From the NCBI GenBank assembly GCA_003956705.1, contig QZCP01000823.1, positions 1 through 64,000 on the forward strand: a stretch of 64,000 nucleotides of DNA, written 5' to 3'. A program made the position numbers and the translations under genes. This DNA comes from Brevipalpus yothersi (Eukaryota; Arthropoda; Arachnida; Trombidiformes; Tenuipalpidae). The notes beneath the pieces are model-generated. The model was not told the origin of the DNA. It was given only the letters and a program-made list of their open reading frames with translations, and searched no databases. The first letter of the stretch is position 1; each line of letters opens with the position of its first letter. Below, piece after piece: positions 49,053 through 62,600 of this stretch.

Positions 49053-50784
49053 ATGTCCAGTGATACCAATGTGCGCCATGATTTATCATCTGAATGGATA
49101 TTTACCATGATCATATCAATATGCTACTTAATTTTGACATTTATTCAATTATATGCATTCATTAAGCAACGTAATCGCAATATTTTGATATACTTGTTCA
49201 CCATTTCACTCATTTTATATACTCTGACTTTATTTTTAAGTACACTTGATGCAATACTCATCAATTTCAATTCTCAAAATATCAAAGATTTGCCACTAGC
49301 AATTAATGTATTAAAAATTTCCGCCCTGGTAAGTGTTGCTTGCAAGTGTGTAGTAAATGTGTGTGTGTGTGTGTCTGTCTTCATTTGTTCTTCACTAACT
49401 CACTTGCCAACTAAACCATTACAAATCATTCAATCATTATCATCTTGTATTGTCTTTAAACTTTTTCTTCTTTCAACATTACCTGTATACACCTGTATTC
49501 GGACTTCCCCTCAATCCATTAGCTTATGATGATGCATCTATCAAAGTCATGATTTCATGGACTATGATTTGCCGCTCTCTTTTCTATTTCTCTCCATGAT
49601 TCATCACACACACAAACAATTTATTTTCCTCAACGACTTTTGTTTTCTATCCACTTAATTGAACATAATCATTTCTCATCTTTCAATAGGCTCTTTTCAT
49701 ACTTTTTGTTCTCATCATCGCCAAAGGATGGCCAACTACTCGACCAAAAGTTACAGCCAAGCCTTTAGTTGCAATCACATGGATTGCCTATCTTGCCTCC
49801 GAGATAATTCTCTATAGCTGGACCAAGGTAAAAGCGCGATTCAGTCGATTCATTCATTCATTTCATCGATTGAATGGACATTAACCTTATGATCAAACTT
49901 TACTGTATATGTAGACTTGCGAACGCCTCTTTTTGCCCGGATCAATTTTCTCTTTCCTACTCTTTCTATTCCTTCAACTTCTATGCTTATAAGGTGAACA
50001 GAATATCCTTGTGATTTCATTCACCGGAAGAGATGTTTGCATATATATTGATGCTTCCTGAAGCTAATCACCTTCATATTTCTACAAGTCACTATATATG
50101 TATAGACGTTCAATCTCATACACTTCCCTTCCTTCCGTTTCCTTTCTGTTTATTCATTCCCTTTCATTTTCTCTTTCTCTCTTTCCCACCAAAAAGGGTT
50201 CACTGTCCGAAGCAGATCACTCATATGATCGCTACCTCACTGTACCTGGGTACATAAGCCTTGGATTAAGAATCATAATCATGCTATGGTTCCTATTTGA
50301 AGTCAGAGCAACAATGATGCTCGAGCAAGATCAGCAAAAGTTACGATTCTATTTGCATTTCACAATCGGCATAATGGTTTGGTTTATTTATCTACCGATC
50401 GTAGTCATAATGAGGTCTCAAACTTCAATCAACTCTAAGTATAATTTCGTTTACAGTAAGTATTGATTTATCACTAACAATAAATAAAGATATCATCTTT
50501 GAAGTATCAAAATTATCTAAGATGTTTGTTTTCGTTTTTTCTCAGTCTTCTCTCTTCTCGTTAATCTCATGGCATACTCGATAATGACCCATTTTCTTTG
50601 GCCAACCAAGTTGACATACCATTTTCTAACTCAACCAACGGATAGTGACTATTCGGAAAATATTGGAGACGATGATCTTGAACAGCCTCGTGATCCTTTC
50701 AACTGTTTATCGCATATCGCATTCGCAAATGGAGCACCAAATAGATACGTCCATGATATACGTACTCCTACATCTAAAACGTGA
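49053..50784 (+). CDS. TMEM145/GPR180-like seven-transmembrane protein lacking the ectodomain
   Basis: Four exons, 49053-49328, 49690-49827, 50197-50455 and 50546-50784, give 303 aa (CTG|GTAAGT, AATAG|GCT, AAG|GTAAAA, AAAAAG|GGT, ACA|GTAAGT, CTCAG|TC). Seven hydrophobic helices are visible. The pattern AKGWPTTRPK after helix 3, YLTVPGYISLGLR opening helix 5, the FYLHFTIGIMVWFIYLP motif of helix 6 and the final helix ending FLWP follow human TMEM145/GPR180 (GpcrRhopsn4 family). Human relatives carry an extracellular beta-rich domain of about 170 aa before helix 1; here the reading frame opens almost directly into it. An in-frame TAG sits at 49023, but it could be the end of an acceptor (CCATAG|ACT), so a spliced upstream exon is possible. 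Molecular function of the family is poorly defined; human GPR180 has been linked to TGF-beta and vascular signalling. Confidence 0.8.
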
Positions 50785-53322
50785 TAGAATTTAAATTTTA
50801 TTAGCGTTATAATTTTAATAGGCAAAAAAGAATCTAGAGTAAAATGTACAATTACAGAAATTTATCATTTACATCGTACTAGTAAAGTGTACTTTCGAGT
50901 CTTTTACGCTGATTAGTGTTATTTTTTAATCATTCACTTAGAACTCCTCACGAAACAAACTCAATGAATCTCATTGGTCCCACAATGATGATTTGTCCGA
51001 TACCCTCCTCAAGGATCTATACCGAAAGGTTTTCCAACCCGTTTAATTTCCAATGTCAATCGATGCCTGTAGTGTGGATGATAATCATCTATGATAGTGA
51101 ATTGATGGCGCCAAGAACCCTGTAAACTTCCGCAAGGAAAATAATCAAGTGCACTCAGCCTTGTGTTTTTATCTCTCCCGCTCAATGCTTCTTCCTAGAT
51201 CCCAATGACTTCTTATCTCGAAGGCATTCGAGCAAAATCGCCTCATATTTGAGACCAAATTCACAATCAGCCATATCTATGAAAATTAAAGATAACAGAA
51301 AATCCTGAGAATGATTATCAGATGAAAGGTTCCCTTCAAAGTCCAGTACGCCTGATCGAGCCTGGAAGAGCCTTTAGATCAATTGAAAATCATCAATCAT
51401 CAATCAACAAATAATGGAAATTGGCAGCTACTAGTTAAATATTTTCTATGCTGAGCATGTTGATTCTGTTCAAGCCGAAATTTTTCTGGTGAAATATCTC
51501 CCCTCAATTCAAAGTTCTAATTCCAGATCTGACACCGGTGCTCAGATAAATACTGAAGAGATTTCAGATCTCCCATTGACCAAATTGAATACCGTTCTCA
51601 TGAGAAACACTTTTCTCTATTCAAAGCAAGAATTGATTGGCATTTAACCTCCTATCAGCGTTAAGGATTTGTTCTGATTGAATTCAAGATTCCTCATTTT
51701 ACACCCATGTTTTGATTAAAACTCGATTACCACACCATTTACTCAATTACCACTTTCTGAGCCTCAATTTACTTCTATCTGTGAATTTTTATTCCCAACT
51801 TCACCTGAAAGTCTATAGCAATTGCTTTGGAATCAACCGTGAATTAGAAGTATCAATGTATTCCAATTGTAGATCTCATTAATAATTTGGTGGAGTTCGT
51901 GATAATGAATGAAAGGATGACTCTAACTTGGGCAGATTTTCCTCTATCCTGCATGAATTATAAAATGAATGGCTGAAAATATTTAATCTTTTCTGACCTG
52001 TGAGTTCACTTCGTGGGACGCAACAAAATCCAAAACTGATGAAATGAGAATAAATTGATTCTAAGATAGCACATCCTTGGAACACCCTGTGAGATTTTTT
52101 CTTCGAAATTTCTAGCTTCTCTCCTACCTTGCATTCAGCAATCTCCTGGATCAGAACTAAAATGAGCCCATCTAAGCACAAGAAATCATTTTCAGGACAT
52201 CATCTTGAAAGATGTGGATCAATAACGATAGATACCAATGATAAGTCCGAGTATGAGAATGATCTGCCATTGATTTATATATTTTTAGATGCAAACACTC
52301 CATTTATTACAAACTACATATCTTAGCCATAAATCTCAGAGGGAATAGAAAACGTACCCAATTGGAAATCCATATCATCACTCATTTCCTCGAGTACCAG
52401 CCTGAACTCGATGGTTCTAGATGCTCAATAACCGTTATACCGATACAAAATGTTCACGAGTTTTTTGAAAATGAATGATGAATATTTCTCGTCAAATCAG
52501 CATCAATAAAATAAGTCATATTAGACACGAAAAAATTCTGCTATTCAGCATAATAGCTATAATCTTAAAAGCCAATAATAGGAAAATAAATTCTGAACAG
52601 ATCCAAAAGTTTCTGTTCAATAAACAATTGACGTTGGATTGATGACCTCGTCCTTTTAAGTGAGCACGATGTTTATTGTTTTGAATTCACAGTCTCTTGG
52701 CATAGAATCAAGAAGTAATATTGTGTAATAAACAAAATATTCCGAATGTCCATCAAAAAGTTTTTTCAAGAAAATTCGTTAGCATAACGTGCTGGATGCT
52801 GGAGCTCATGAGGAAAGGTCCATGTTCCTGAAGATCTCAGAAGCCACATTGGTCGCTAATGAGACCATTTCAAAAAAGATAACTTGAATCATTATTATGA
52901 CAGAATTTTCAAAGAAAAACAATATATTTCCATTCAGGAAGAAGAACCGAGTGAATTCTTGGTTAAATAGTGATTCCATCAAGTGACTCAACAGTTATTG
53001 TTAAATTATTGCATGAAATTATGCCAGAAAATGAATTCTGAATTTTGGGTGAACAATCGGTGAACTTAAATCAAGGACAACATGAATCACACAATAGGAA
53101 TAGTGACCGAAATCTGGTAAATTTTTCGCCTCATCGTGAAGGGGGAAAAAGTCAATGTGCGTTTATTATTTCGAATAGAAATGAGCGGCATTTAGATGAA
53201 TCAGATTCAGTTGAGCAACTATAGAGAATAAATTGAATAACTGTACTATATTTTTCTTTCCATTTATTGTCATTGGGTTAGTATTTCTTTCGGAATTCTT
53301 GGAAAATTCTTGGACAAAAAGA
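50785..53322. other. Intergenic, no gene seen
   Basis: 2.5 kb of AT-rich sequence without long arrays. Short frames on both strands (for example 51879-52181 on the minus strand) show no domain I recognise. Confidence 0.5.
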
Positions 53323-54898
53323 ATGGACATCCGGTCTAAGTCGATTACCATTACGGAAGAAGTTTCTATCGATCGTTTCGAAATGGGTTCCCGTAAAAAT
53401 TCTTTCTCTCGCCGAAAAAGTTCAGTTTTTTACCGAGCTTCATTGGCCTTCAATAGTTTGCGAAAAGAATCGGTGGTTATGGTCATCACGTTCTGGCAAT
53501 CATTCAAAGGTGTCCTATTCTCCATTTTAGCCGCTTTCCTATTCTCTACATGTGATGTAATGGTCAAAAGTTTAACTGGAATCAGTCCATCGTTGATTGC
53601 CCTTTTCCGATTCGGTGGAATGGGACTTTTTTCACTAGCCGCTCTGAGCGAAGTCAAAGTTGATGAAGGCTTAATTGGACCCAAAAGTGGCCTAATTTGG
53701 GCTGTTCTTCGTGGTTTGAATGGAGCTTTTTCGCTATTCTTCTATTACATAACTTTACAGCTATTACCTCTTGCAAATGTGAGTAAAAAAGTAACATTTC
53801 AATCAATTTTCTTCTCAGAGAGCCTTAGCTTGCATCCAGTGCGCTTTAAATGTCATGTAATACTCCTGAATCCAAATTTTTAGAAAAGCTATAAACTCTC
53901 ATGGTTAATGAAGGAAAAATTAAGTATTACTCGAACTTGAGAGCTTAGAAGAACTATGAAAACTGACAAAAAGAGAACAAAAAGAAACTGTCCTAATAAT
54001 ATTATTCCCCAATCATTTTGTTATGATCCTTGGAACTTTATCAAGTTAGAATATCAGGTTTGATGAAATTCGTCGCGTATTTGCCCGAAGCTAGTCAATC
54101 AGTTATAGTTATTCGAATTAAATCGCCGAGAGATGGAAGAGACTCGCTTTTCAAGCCCTGAAAGTACCAAAAATCTTCGATTGAAAGTTCGAATTGAAGC
54201 TGAATTAAGTCTAATTTTTGCAGGCAATCATTATAACACTAAGTATTCCAGTGTTTGTCTGCGTTTTTGCTCACTTTTTTCTTCGTGAACCATGTGGAAT
54301 ATTTCATGTCATAGCATTGGGTGTTACTCTGATCGGAATTGGAATGACTGCGAAATTGGATTTACTTCTCGGTCTATCAGATGATCCAGCAGAAGATCAT
54401 CATATTAACAGAGGAACTCAGCTTTTGGGACTTTCTTGTGGTTTAGCTTCAGCATTGACTGGGTCTTTCAATTTTCTGATTGTTCGACAAATCAAGCACG
54501 TTCATCACTTGATCATACTGTCAAACTATGCATGGGTTGCTGCCATTGGTATGGCTGTGATCACCTATTTTATGGATGGTTTTGGACTACCGAAAGACGA
54601 CAAGGCACCATGGTGTTTGATGATGATGGGAATGCTGAGTTTCTATGGTCAAGTACTATTTACCAAAGCATTACAAGTTGAAGAGGCTGGAATTATAGCT
54701 GTTGTTCGATCATCATGTGAATTAATATTGGCGTTCGTGTTTCAGGTCACTTTATTCCATCAGATTCCAGATTTTAGTACCGTTTTGGGTGCTTTAATGG
54801 TAGTTGTCGCCGTTCTTTTGACTAGTCTTCGGAAATATATCATCACTTTAGCTCCAGATCATTTTTTGAGACGCTGGTTTGCATTTACACTCAAGTGA
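53323..54898 (+). CDS. SLC35G-like drug/metabolite transporter (EamA family)
   Basis: Two exons, 53323-53778 and 54224-54898, join in phase 0 (GCAAAT|GTGAGT, TTTGCAG|GCA) to give 376 aa. A polar, Ser/Arg-rich N-terminal segment of about 60 residues (SRKNSFSRRKSS, possible phosphorylation sites) precedes ten hydrophobic segments forming two EamA repeats. The junction rebuilds YYITLQLLPLAN + AIIITLSIPVFVCVFAHFFLREPCG, the repeat signature of SLC35G1/TMEM20-type proteins. Known family role: multi-pass transporters of small solutes or nucleotide sugars in plasma membrane or secretory membranes; the substrate of SLC35G members is not established. The start codon is the first ATG of the open frame; upstream sequence is open from a TTG only. 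An intronic extension past 53778 in the ORF is not coding. Confidence 0.85.
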
Positions 54899-55730
54899 AA
54901 TGCTATTTATTTCGAATTGATGATAGAATGTTGACGAAGATTTTTTTATATAATTATCGAAATTGAAATTGGATTACAATTTTACGGATAACATGTATTT
55001 ACACACACATTTAGAAGCTTTGTAGCGTTATATTTATGATTATTTCTGTTCTCGTCACCCCTAATCGTGTATATTGGAATAATAATAATTATCGGTCACG
55101 AACAGAAGTAATATAGTGTTGCAATTTTTGGGAAAGAGGAACCACACAAAATTACCTTGATCATGATCGTGTGAATATGTGTGTGTCCACCATCAGATGT
55201 TTGCTGTTGTTTCTGTTTATTTGTATAAGGGTAAATTTTTGGAAGTCAAAATTTAATTTCGTTGAATTCCATTTAATTTTAATTCCATCCAATATCGGCA
55301 TTGAAGTAAAAAGTGAACTGAAGATGATGTTAAAAATGCGGTCACAAAATCGGTTATAAATTTTTTCCCAAAAAGAAACTCATCTTTTTTCCAGTTATTT
55401 TCAACTCCTCTCTCTCTCTCTTACTGCTGATGCTGTTTATCATTCAAAAAATGAATCTATTCCTATCCATACGAATTGCGTAATTTTTCATGCATCTACC
55501 TTCCACTCGATCATTTACACCTCTATTCTTGTCGCTCCTTTCCGACTGAATCTCATTACACCGATGGGCCATGATTAGCTTGAATGTCTATATCGAGTGA
55601 TTAACAAGTTAAACAACTGGTGATGATAAAGCCTCAAGGAACACACATTCAATTTGTTCTCGAAGTTCTGATGGATTAAGATTAATATCGTTCCTCATGA
55701 ATTTGAGTCCCTTTCCCTTCGTTTTCCTCA

Positions 55731-55733
<3 letters not shown>

Positions 55734-55773
<40 letters not shown>
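55734..55773. repeat. (CT)n microsatellite
   Basis: About 40 bases of CT dinucleotides. Confidence 0.95.
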
Positions 55774-55781
<8 letters not shown>

Positions 55782-56525
55782 TTATGATCCCCATCTCTTC
55801 CATTTGCTTCCTTCTCTCTCCATCATCCGGAGAGACATCCGAAGCATCCATGATCCACTTAACAATCAATGCATTTCTTGGGCAACTCTTTTCTCTCACA
55901 TTCTTCGTGATCACCATCATCCAGATCACCATTGCTAGGGTCACTTGGATTCCTGCTGATCATAGTTGAAATTTTTTCCCCAAATCTTAAGATGAACTAG
56001 GGAATGTTCAAGCCGATTTTTCAAAAGCTAATACGACTGGAATTTAACTGAATTCTTCTTTCAATTTTAGTAGGGTGATTGTGCATATTCTCAGGTAAAT
56101 AATTTCCTGTGTTCCAATGGTGAATGGCCTTAGGAGAATTCTCGGAAGATCACCTCGGCCAACCACCATGAACAAATTTGTCACTATTAACTTTCAATTG
56201 GATAAACGTGTGTAACATTAGGTTAGCCAAGCTAATGGTTTGGCTCGTTAATTTTATCAGATTATTATTTGACGATTCAATGATGAACTTTGCCACTCTC
56301 CATCAAATACATTCACTAGCAGACACACACACACTTACACACTGATTGAAATGATGAGAAGGATGATCCTTTCTAGCCTTTGGAACTTATTCGCATTCTG
56401 ATGGAAACGATGATTATATGATGCCTGTTGAACTGAGAATTAGAGTCATCATCATTTGGTGAGGAAAAGAGGGGCTGAAATTCGTTCTCTTTTCACTTCC
56501 TCTTCTTCCTCTTCGTCATTGAATC

Positions 56526-56528
<3 letters not shown>

Positions 56529-56613
<85 letters not shown>
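56529..56613. repeat. (CT)n microsatellite followed by ATC repeats
   Basis: 85 bases of CT dinucleotides running into a short ATC/ATT triplet stretch. Confidence 0.97.
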
Positions 56614-56616
<3 letters not shown>

Positions 56617-57837
56617 CATCATCATCATCATTGCAATAAGATCCTCATCAATTTGCCAGTGAGAAGATGAAAGACCGTTATAAAAAGGTCCAGATAATTC
56701 CACTTCCAAGTGAATACATCGGAGTCATGAGGACAGGTTGAGTCTTTTTCACTCTATCTCTCATACTCACATATATACACTTCCGAATCTTCATCAGCTA
56801 TCTGATGCCTTGACTTTTTGGTGGGCTCAAGTATAGCGGAAGTCTTGGTTCCTTTTTCTTTTGGCCCCGGGAAAATGAAAGCAAAAGAAAGAAAAAGATT
56901 TCTCTCTCTCTCTTTCCATCTATCTAAAGTATCAGTCAGGTTATATTGGAATATCTGACTATCGGAATAGCCTTTGCTATGATCCGCATTTTTTAGAAAA
57001 GTTTCATTCTAAGTATACTCATAAAATGATAATCATAAAAACATTTCATGATCCTTCTTATCGAAGCGTCTTCGTGTCAACATTTCACTGATCATCATCA
57101 TGACTGTATTTGAATCAAGTCGATATTTTTTCTCTCTTCACCATGAAGGTACATTCACACTCGCTTAGATTTTGCTTATATTAGACTAATCTAAGTCATG
57201 AACAGTCACTTTTGCATTTTAACTATGGCTTCAGGGCAACACATCGGACACCTTTAAACTTCAATCATGCATTCATTATCAGTTTTGGGACAGTGTTTGA
57301 ATGTATTCATGTACATGATATTAAGCTTTGTTTTTTTGGCAATGAGAATAGAATAGAAAGTAAGGGAAAGAATAGAAAGAGAGAGCAGATGAGTTTACGA
57401 AATACAGAATGTAGAATGCGATTTATACTTCAATCGAAAGTTCATGGGGAAAACAAATTATCAACTAAATTACAAGTTATTTATTATCATTTTTTTCAAC
57501 GGTTTGATCAGTTTAGTGTATGTTTGGTATGCGAAAGTGTGCATAAATAATGGGAATAAAAATAAAATTTTTTTCATCTAAAAATATGAATGTGAATGAT
57601 TCCTCTCATCTTTTATTTTAACTTTCAAAATCTTTCTTGTTTTTCTTTCAACCTCAACCATCCATGCCCGGAGGATAGATTATTCTATTCTCATGAGGAT
57701 GCTCGAAATATTTGAATTTTTCATGAGTATCGTTGGTTGATGACACTGTCGATGAGTGGTGGTAGTAGTAATTGTGGATGGCGATTCGATATCTATATCA
57801 ATGTTACTTTTTACATGAATAAGAAATTGGACGAAAG

Positions 57838-57950
57838 AGGAGGAAGGAGGATGAAGTGGCAGGAGGGAGAGGAGGAGGAGGAGGAGGGTGAAGATGAGGA
57901 TGAGAGAAAGAGAGGAAAAGAGGAGAAAAAGAAGGGAAAAACAGGAGGGC
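57838..57950. repeat. GGA-rich homopurine tract
   Basis: Almost pure purine with repeated GGAGG and GAGGA units. It is capable in principle of triplex or two-tetrad quadruplex folding, and is the largest non-dinucleotide purine tract in the window. Confidence 0.7.
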
Positions 57951-58222
57951 TTTCGTTTGAGTAGATTCATCATCTTCTTTTTATGGGATCAATTCGATCC
58001 GGAATCGAAAATTGGAGTCAAAACGAGTAGAAAAATTGATGTTGTTGCTGGTGGGTCTTGTAAGTCAGGTTAACGGTGGTCATAAGGGGTTGATGACATT
58101 CCGATTGATGATGACGATTTTCGTATTGACGAATGAGATATATTGCTTATGGTGGTGGTGGTGGTGGTTGATGATGGCCAAGATATTTAAAGATATTATA
58201 TTTATCTTATTATCTTACTTAT

Positions 58223-59113
58223 TCATCGTCTTAATACACTTCGGTGGGATTTACTAGGCTCCTTTTTGGCTGACACACGACTACTTTGCAGCAATTGAAT
58301 CAATGGTGAGGCCATCATTTTCTCTGACCATCGTTTATACAATGAGGCAACATCACCTTTCATCTGATCGGTACGATCATTACTCTCCGAATTATCATCA
58401 CTTCCACCCATACCATCGCCATCACCTTCACCTTTCCTCAAGATAACGGATCGAAATGATGCCAACATTTTGGCCCACAAACTGCGTCCAGAATTATTGT
58501 TTGGTGTTTTGATGGCTTTGGTGATGGCCGAAGGCACAAACAGTGGCGATGCAATGAATGACAATGCTTCCTTGATCCACGATCGTAGTGGATCAATGGC
58601 TAACACTTGCTTTTTGTTGGTATTGGATGAGGATGATGATGAACTTGATTGCAATTGACTACTGGCCGCTGCGGACATGTGGGCTGCGTATATGTCGTTC
58701 ATACCTCGTGGTGGTGGTGATGCGTATGGGGCATGGGTTGCTCGACGTTTACCGTTACCTTGAGCTGAATTCATGTAGAAACTTTGATCATGAAGTAGAT
58801 ACAGATCAGCGTATGGATCTCGGGTGGGTCGAGTGGCTCGAGTTGGTGTTCGTGTGGAACTGGCCGTTCGTGCCGGTGGTGGCTGATGATTGTTGGATGC
58901 TGTTGACCATGGTGCGGTGGAAGATGATTCGGAGCGTGCCGCGTGGGGCAAAGGTGATGATGATTGTGTGGGCCAATTTCGACGTGTGGCCCGTGTGGCA
59001 GTGGTGATTATTTCATCATGCTGTGTCCGAACTGAGGCCACCAAAAGAGAGGATACCAAAAATACCTGGACGAATATCGAATTGGACATGAGTACACACA
59101 TACTTGATAGCAT
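58223..59113 (-). CDS. Predicted secreted Ser/Thr/Arg-rich protein of unknown function
   Basis: A single-exon frame of 296 aa from the ATG at 59113; in-frame ATGs follow at 59101 and 59089. The last of these is directly followed by a hydrophobic segment (SIFVQVFLVSSLLVASV), a good signal peptide. The next 100 residues are low-complexity Thr/Ser/Arg/Pro (TRTPTRATRPTRD), then a poly-Ser run, then a more ordered C-terminal half with predicted helices (SWIKEALSFIASPLFVPSAITKAIK; SLYKRWSEKMMASPLIQLLQ) separated by an acidic Gly/Asp segment. I do not recognise the family. Base composition is more GC-rich than the surrounding spacer, which supports coding. Mucin-like or cuticle-associated roles are possible but unsupported. 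Confidence 0.6.
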   Translation of the reverse strand: MLSSMCVLMSNSIFVQVFLVSSLLVASVRTQHDEIITTATRATRRNWPTQSSSPLPHAARSESSSTAPWSTASNNHQPPPARTASSTRTPTRATRPTRDPYADLYLLHDQSFYMNSAQGNGKRRATHAPYASPPPRGMNDIYAAHMSAAASSQLQSSSSSSSSNTNKKQVLAIDPLRSWIKEALSFIASPLFVPSAITKAIKTPNNNSGRSLWAKMLASFRSVILRKGEGDGDGMGGSDDNSESNDRTDQMKGDVASLYKRWSEKMMASPLIQLLQSSRVSAKKEPSKSHRSVLRR

Positions 59114-59600
59114 GCAATAGGTAACAATGTCAACCAGATCAGATCACTTTCAATTATTTATTAAAGAGAACGAGAGTATCGATGAGCTGAGAGTACTTCG
59201 AGGAAAATTGAAAAACTCAGAAAAAAATGTGTATCAAACAGAAAATTGACGATATCAATTTGAACGTCAAAATGATAGAAAAAGAAACTTTCTATCTTCA
59301 CTCGTTTCTCGAACACAAGTCAAAGTTTCAAATGAAGCTGAACACCAAGTGAAGCATCAAATCATATCAAAGAGAGAAGGCATGAGCCATAATTACGATT
59401 ATTGTAAAGTGTATCAAACACACACTCACACACACATACAGGTAATCACTACTACTAGCACCGATACTGATGTCAAAATGATTGAGGCTAACTTGTTCAG
59501 TCAGCTTGATCTCTCAAGCTCCCGAGCTATATCATGTGTATATATAAGTGGCCACAGTCCAGCCCCGGTTCAAGATATACTCGTTCTTCGAGCTCTTCCT

Positions 59601-59631
<31 letters not shown>

Positions 59632-62600
59632 CTCTCTCTCTCTCTCTTTCTTCTTTTTCATCATCTTCTTCATCTTCTGGTGATGCTGCTGCTGCTGCTG
59701 ATGCTACAGCTTCTTCATCATCAAGTACCGTTAGAAATGGCCGGTAAAGAGTAATATATATCTTGAGGGCCCAACAATTGAGCGGTGGCCAAACTTACGG
59801 ATGTTGCAAACTTGTTCCCTCTCTCACACACATTCATTTTTGCCATTTTAATGACTATCTAATGAGTGAGATAGAAAAAAATATCGTCCATCCCTGGATA
59901 TATGATAATATGTCGACCATCGTGTTGATAAATTGACCACGAAATAAAATTTAGCAACCCTAAGCTAGACCCACCAAGCTCATCGTCATTTTTTTCAACA
60001 GATATGCACACAGTATTTCATAATCAAGAGGATGAATTTTCTATTCCATCTCTCCATCCACTTAGGCTTATTATAATTTTGGTTCTAGATGAATCTGGAG
60101 AGAGAGAAAGAAGAGGCCACTGAGGATGGGATTGAAAAAATTATAAATCAAATTTGATCATGTATATTTGGAGGCTAATTGGGTCCAAGATAGAAAGAAA
60201 GACCATAAATTAGGGTGATCACGGGGGGAGAGGGGTAGAAAAGTATTCCTTAAAGAGTGAAAAGGATCAACAGCATGTTATTTGAGAGGTTTCTTGTCAA
60301 AACTGTCAAAAACAGGAGATTCAAAAGAGAGAGAATGGAAATACACTTGCAAAGTGGTTAAATACACTATACTATCGATCCATTCATCTTGATTAAGCTA
60401 TCCATTACCTTGGGGCGATAACAGAGGCCAGCCCAGTTGTTCGACATTAATAAAAAAAGGGGGATAAAATGTTTGTCTGAGTATGCAAAAGCAAATTAAT
60501 ACATATATTGGAATTAGAGTTGAGAGTATTTGAGAGAGAGAGAGAGAGAGAAAGAAAAAAGTCAACTTATTTACTTATCGATATCTCAGGCATATGCAAA
60601 GAGGGACATTCGGTTCTAGTGAATGGAATGGATAGTAGTAGAAAGAAAATAAGTATCATGAAAATAGGGTAATTGACAGCATGTTTCTTAGTGGAACTGT
60701 TAACGGGATCATATCCTCCTATGGAGATCGAGAGAGTATCTCTTTTGAATACCCCAATCTTATCATGCAAGAATGGCGCATGGATTAATTTTGATCAAAG
60801 GTCGGACGCCCATACAATTATTATTAATGCTGGGAAAAATGCATAAAATAAAGAAAGGTAAGATTGACTCTATCGATAGTTACTGTTGATGTGGGCAAGT
60901 ATCAAAGTTGATCTGAATAAACACACACACACACACAGTTTGGTGTTATGTATATGGGAATGTTGAGGACAAGGAATCAAGTCAGTAGTGAGGCTGATCC
61001 GGGAATCCAGTCATCATTCTAATGCCCCGCATCTTTCCTTACAGCATCCGCATCAGTTTCATTCTCCTTCCTTTCGTCTCCTGGAATCATCCTGCAGGCC
61101 ATCAATTTTGCAAGCCACTACAGTAGCAAGTGTGTGTGTATATATGTGTGGAATAGTAGTAAGTAGTAAAAGTTGAAAAGATTGAGAGAGATGAAAAATT
61201 TTTTCCTCTTCATCTGATAGAGATTCATCTGAATCATCATCATCAGCATCATCTACAAGTTTCATTCACCCTCATTAATATTGAAGAAAGAAAAAAGAAA
61301 GTGAGAAAAGCTGACCATGTTGAATTTGAATTTGAATTCTAACAATCCGGTTACCACTGTTAGCTTTTCCACACTAATCACCTTCTTTTTCCCTTCTCTA
61401 ATACATAACTACCACACTTTTAAATGGTGCGAATATCAGTGCTAAACATAGCCAAAATCTTACAAAGGGGAACACAAGTGGTATGTCCATATCATGAATA
61501 ATTTTGCTTTTTTGGTGAGCTCAACCAGGTAAACAGATTCGCAAATCAAGTGATAAAAGATAAGGAGAACAAAAAATAAGAGAGGACAATCTCTTTAAAT
61601 CTTTCTCTAAACTTAATTCAACTTAACATCAATTGAAATTCAGGCTTTCTCTCTCTTCATCTTTCTAAATTTTTTGGGAGAAAAAATTTCTATAATTATC
61701 AAAAGTTAAGATCTTGAAAATTGATCTTTCTCTCTCTCTCTCTCTCTCTACAACCAATTTGGTCAACTTGATCACATCCATCAAACATATGAAGTTATCA
61801 TTTTATATCAAGATAGGCAAATTTGTATGAGGGAAAATAAGTAAGCATGTACTTTTCCGGTATTAATCAGTTGAGGTCACTTTAATGGAAAGTATGTTCA
61901 CTTAAGTGGGCTACCAAACACATACACAAGAAAACAGTGAATTAGTGGGTCCTTGACCTTGTATTGATCAGATGAATATTGAAAGCGAAAATAGGGCAGA
62001 CACCTTTTTATGTCTAAAAAATTTTTTTCATTCCACAATTTTGGATGAACTTTTTTCTTCTTATTATCAGAAGAAAAAATCAACACTTCCTGGTCTTATG
62101 CTACTCGATAGAGGGTCAATTGAATGAGATGATGCTGTAATTCTAACCTGCAAAATGATGATGATACTTGTTCAAGATTATTATATGTAATCAGAGTATC
62201 ATTCATGAAGAACGAGATTAGGAAAGCTAAATTCTTTAAACGTTACATTCCACAGAACTTGTCCCCTTGGTAATCAAGATGAAGTAGATTTCTGTCATAT
62301 TCTTACATTTCATTAGCCAAAGTCACGCATAAATGGATAATAGGGAACTGCTCAGAATACACTCTACTACTGTACTGTCAAGTTCTGATAATGAACTTTT
62401 AATACTACATACGTACACTTTTGCTGGAAAATATCAGAAATGAAAACGAAATGTTCTGATAATTAAATAAGAAAGCAAAAAAAGATGATCAAATTGATCA
62501 GTCAATTGGATCAATCGACACATCTACAAGACTTTGGGGCTCACTATTCTACGTATCAAGGTAATTGTATAAATGGATAAATCAAATTAAGTTAAAAGAA

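Larger units (their letters stand above)
54899..58222. other. Intergenic, repeat-rich, no gene seen
   Basis: Two long CT arrays, a GGA-rich purine tract (about 57838-57950) and a (GGT)n run near 58151-58168. Open frames here are low-complexity translations of these repeats. Confidence 0.6.

Noticed and set aside
49909..50000. Possible extra exon (TCERLFLPGSIF) in the seven-helix gene
   Set aside because: It has an acceptor-like ATGTAG but no usable donor before a stop, and the flanking exons already join in phase without it.
51879..52181. 100-aa minus-strand frame
   Set aside because: No domain, signal peptide or splice context; likely chance.
57680..57973. Hydrophobic minus-strand frame that looks like a membrane protein
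   Set aside because: It is the translation of a homopurine/homopyrimidine tract (CTC/CTT codons), so the hydrophobicity is a composition artefact.
61059..61265. Acidic minus-strand frame starting MKLVDDADDDD
   Set aside because: It has an ATG and an acidic start, but no splice donor of good quality and no recognisable continuation; the Asp run derives from ATC/TCA triplets.
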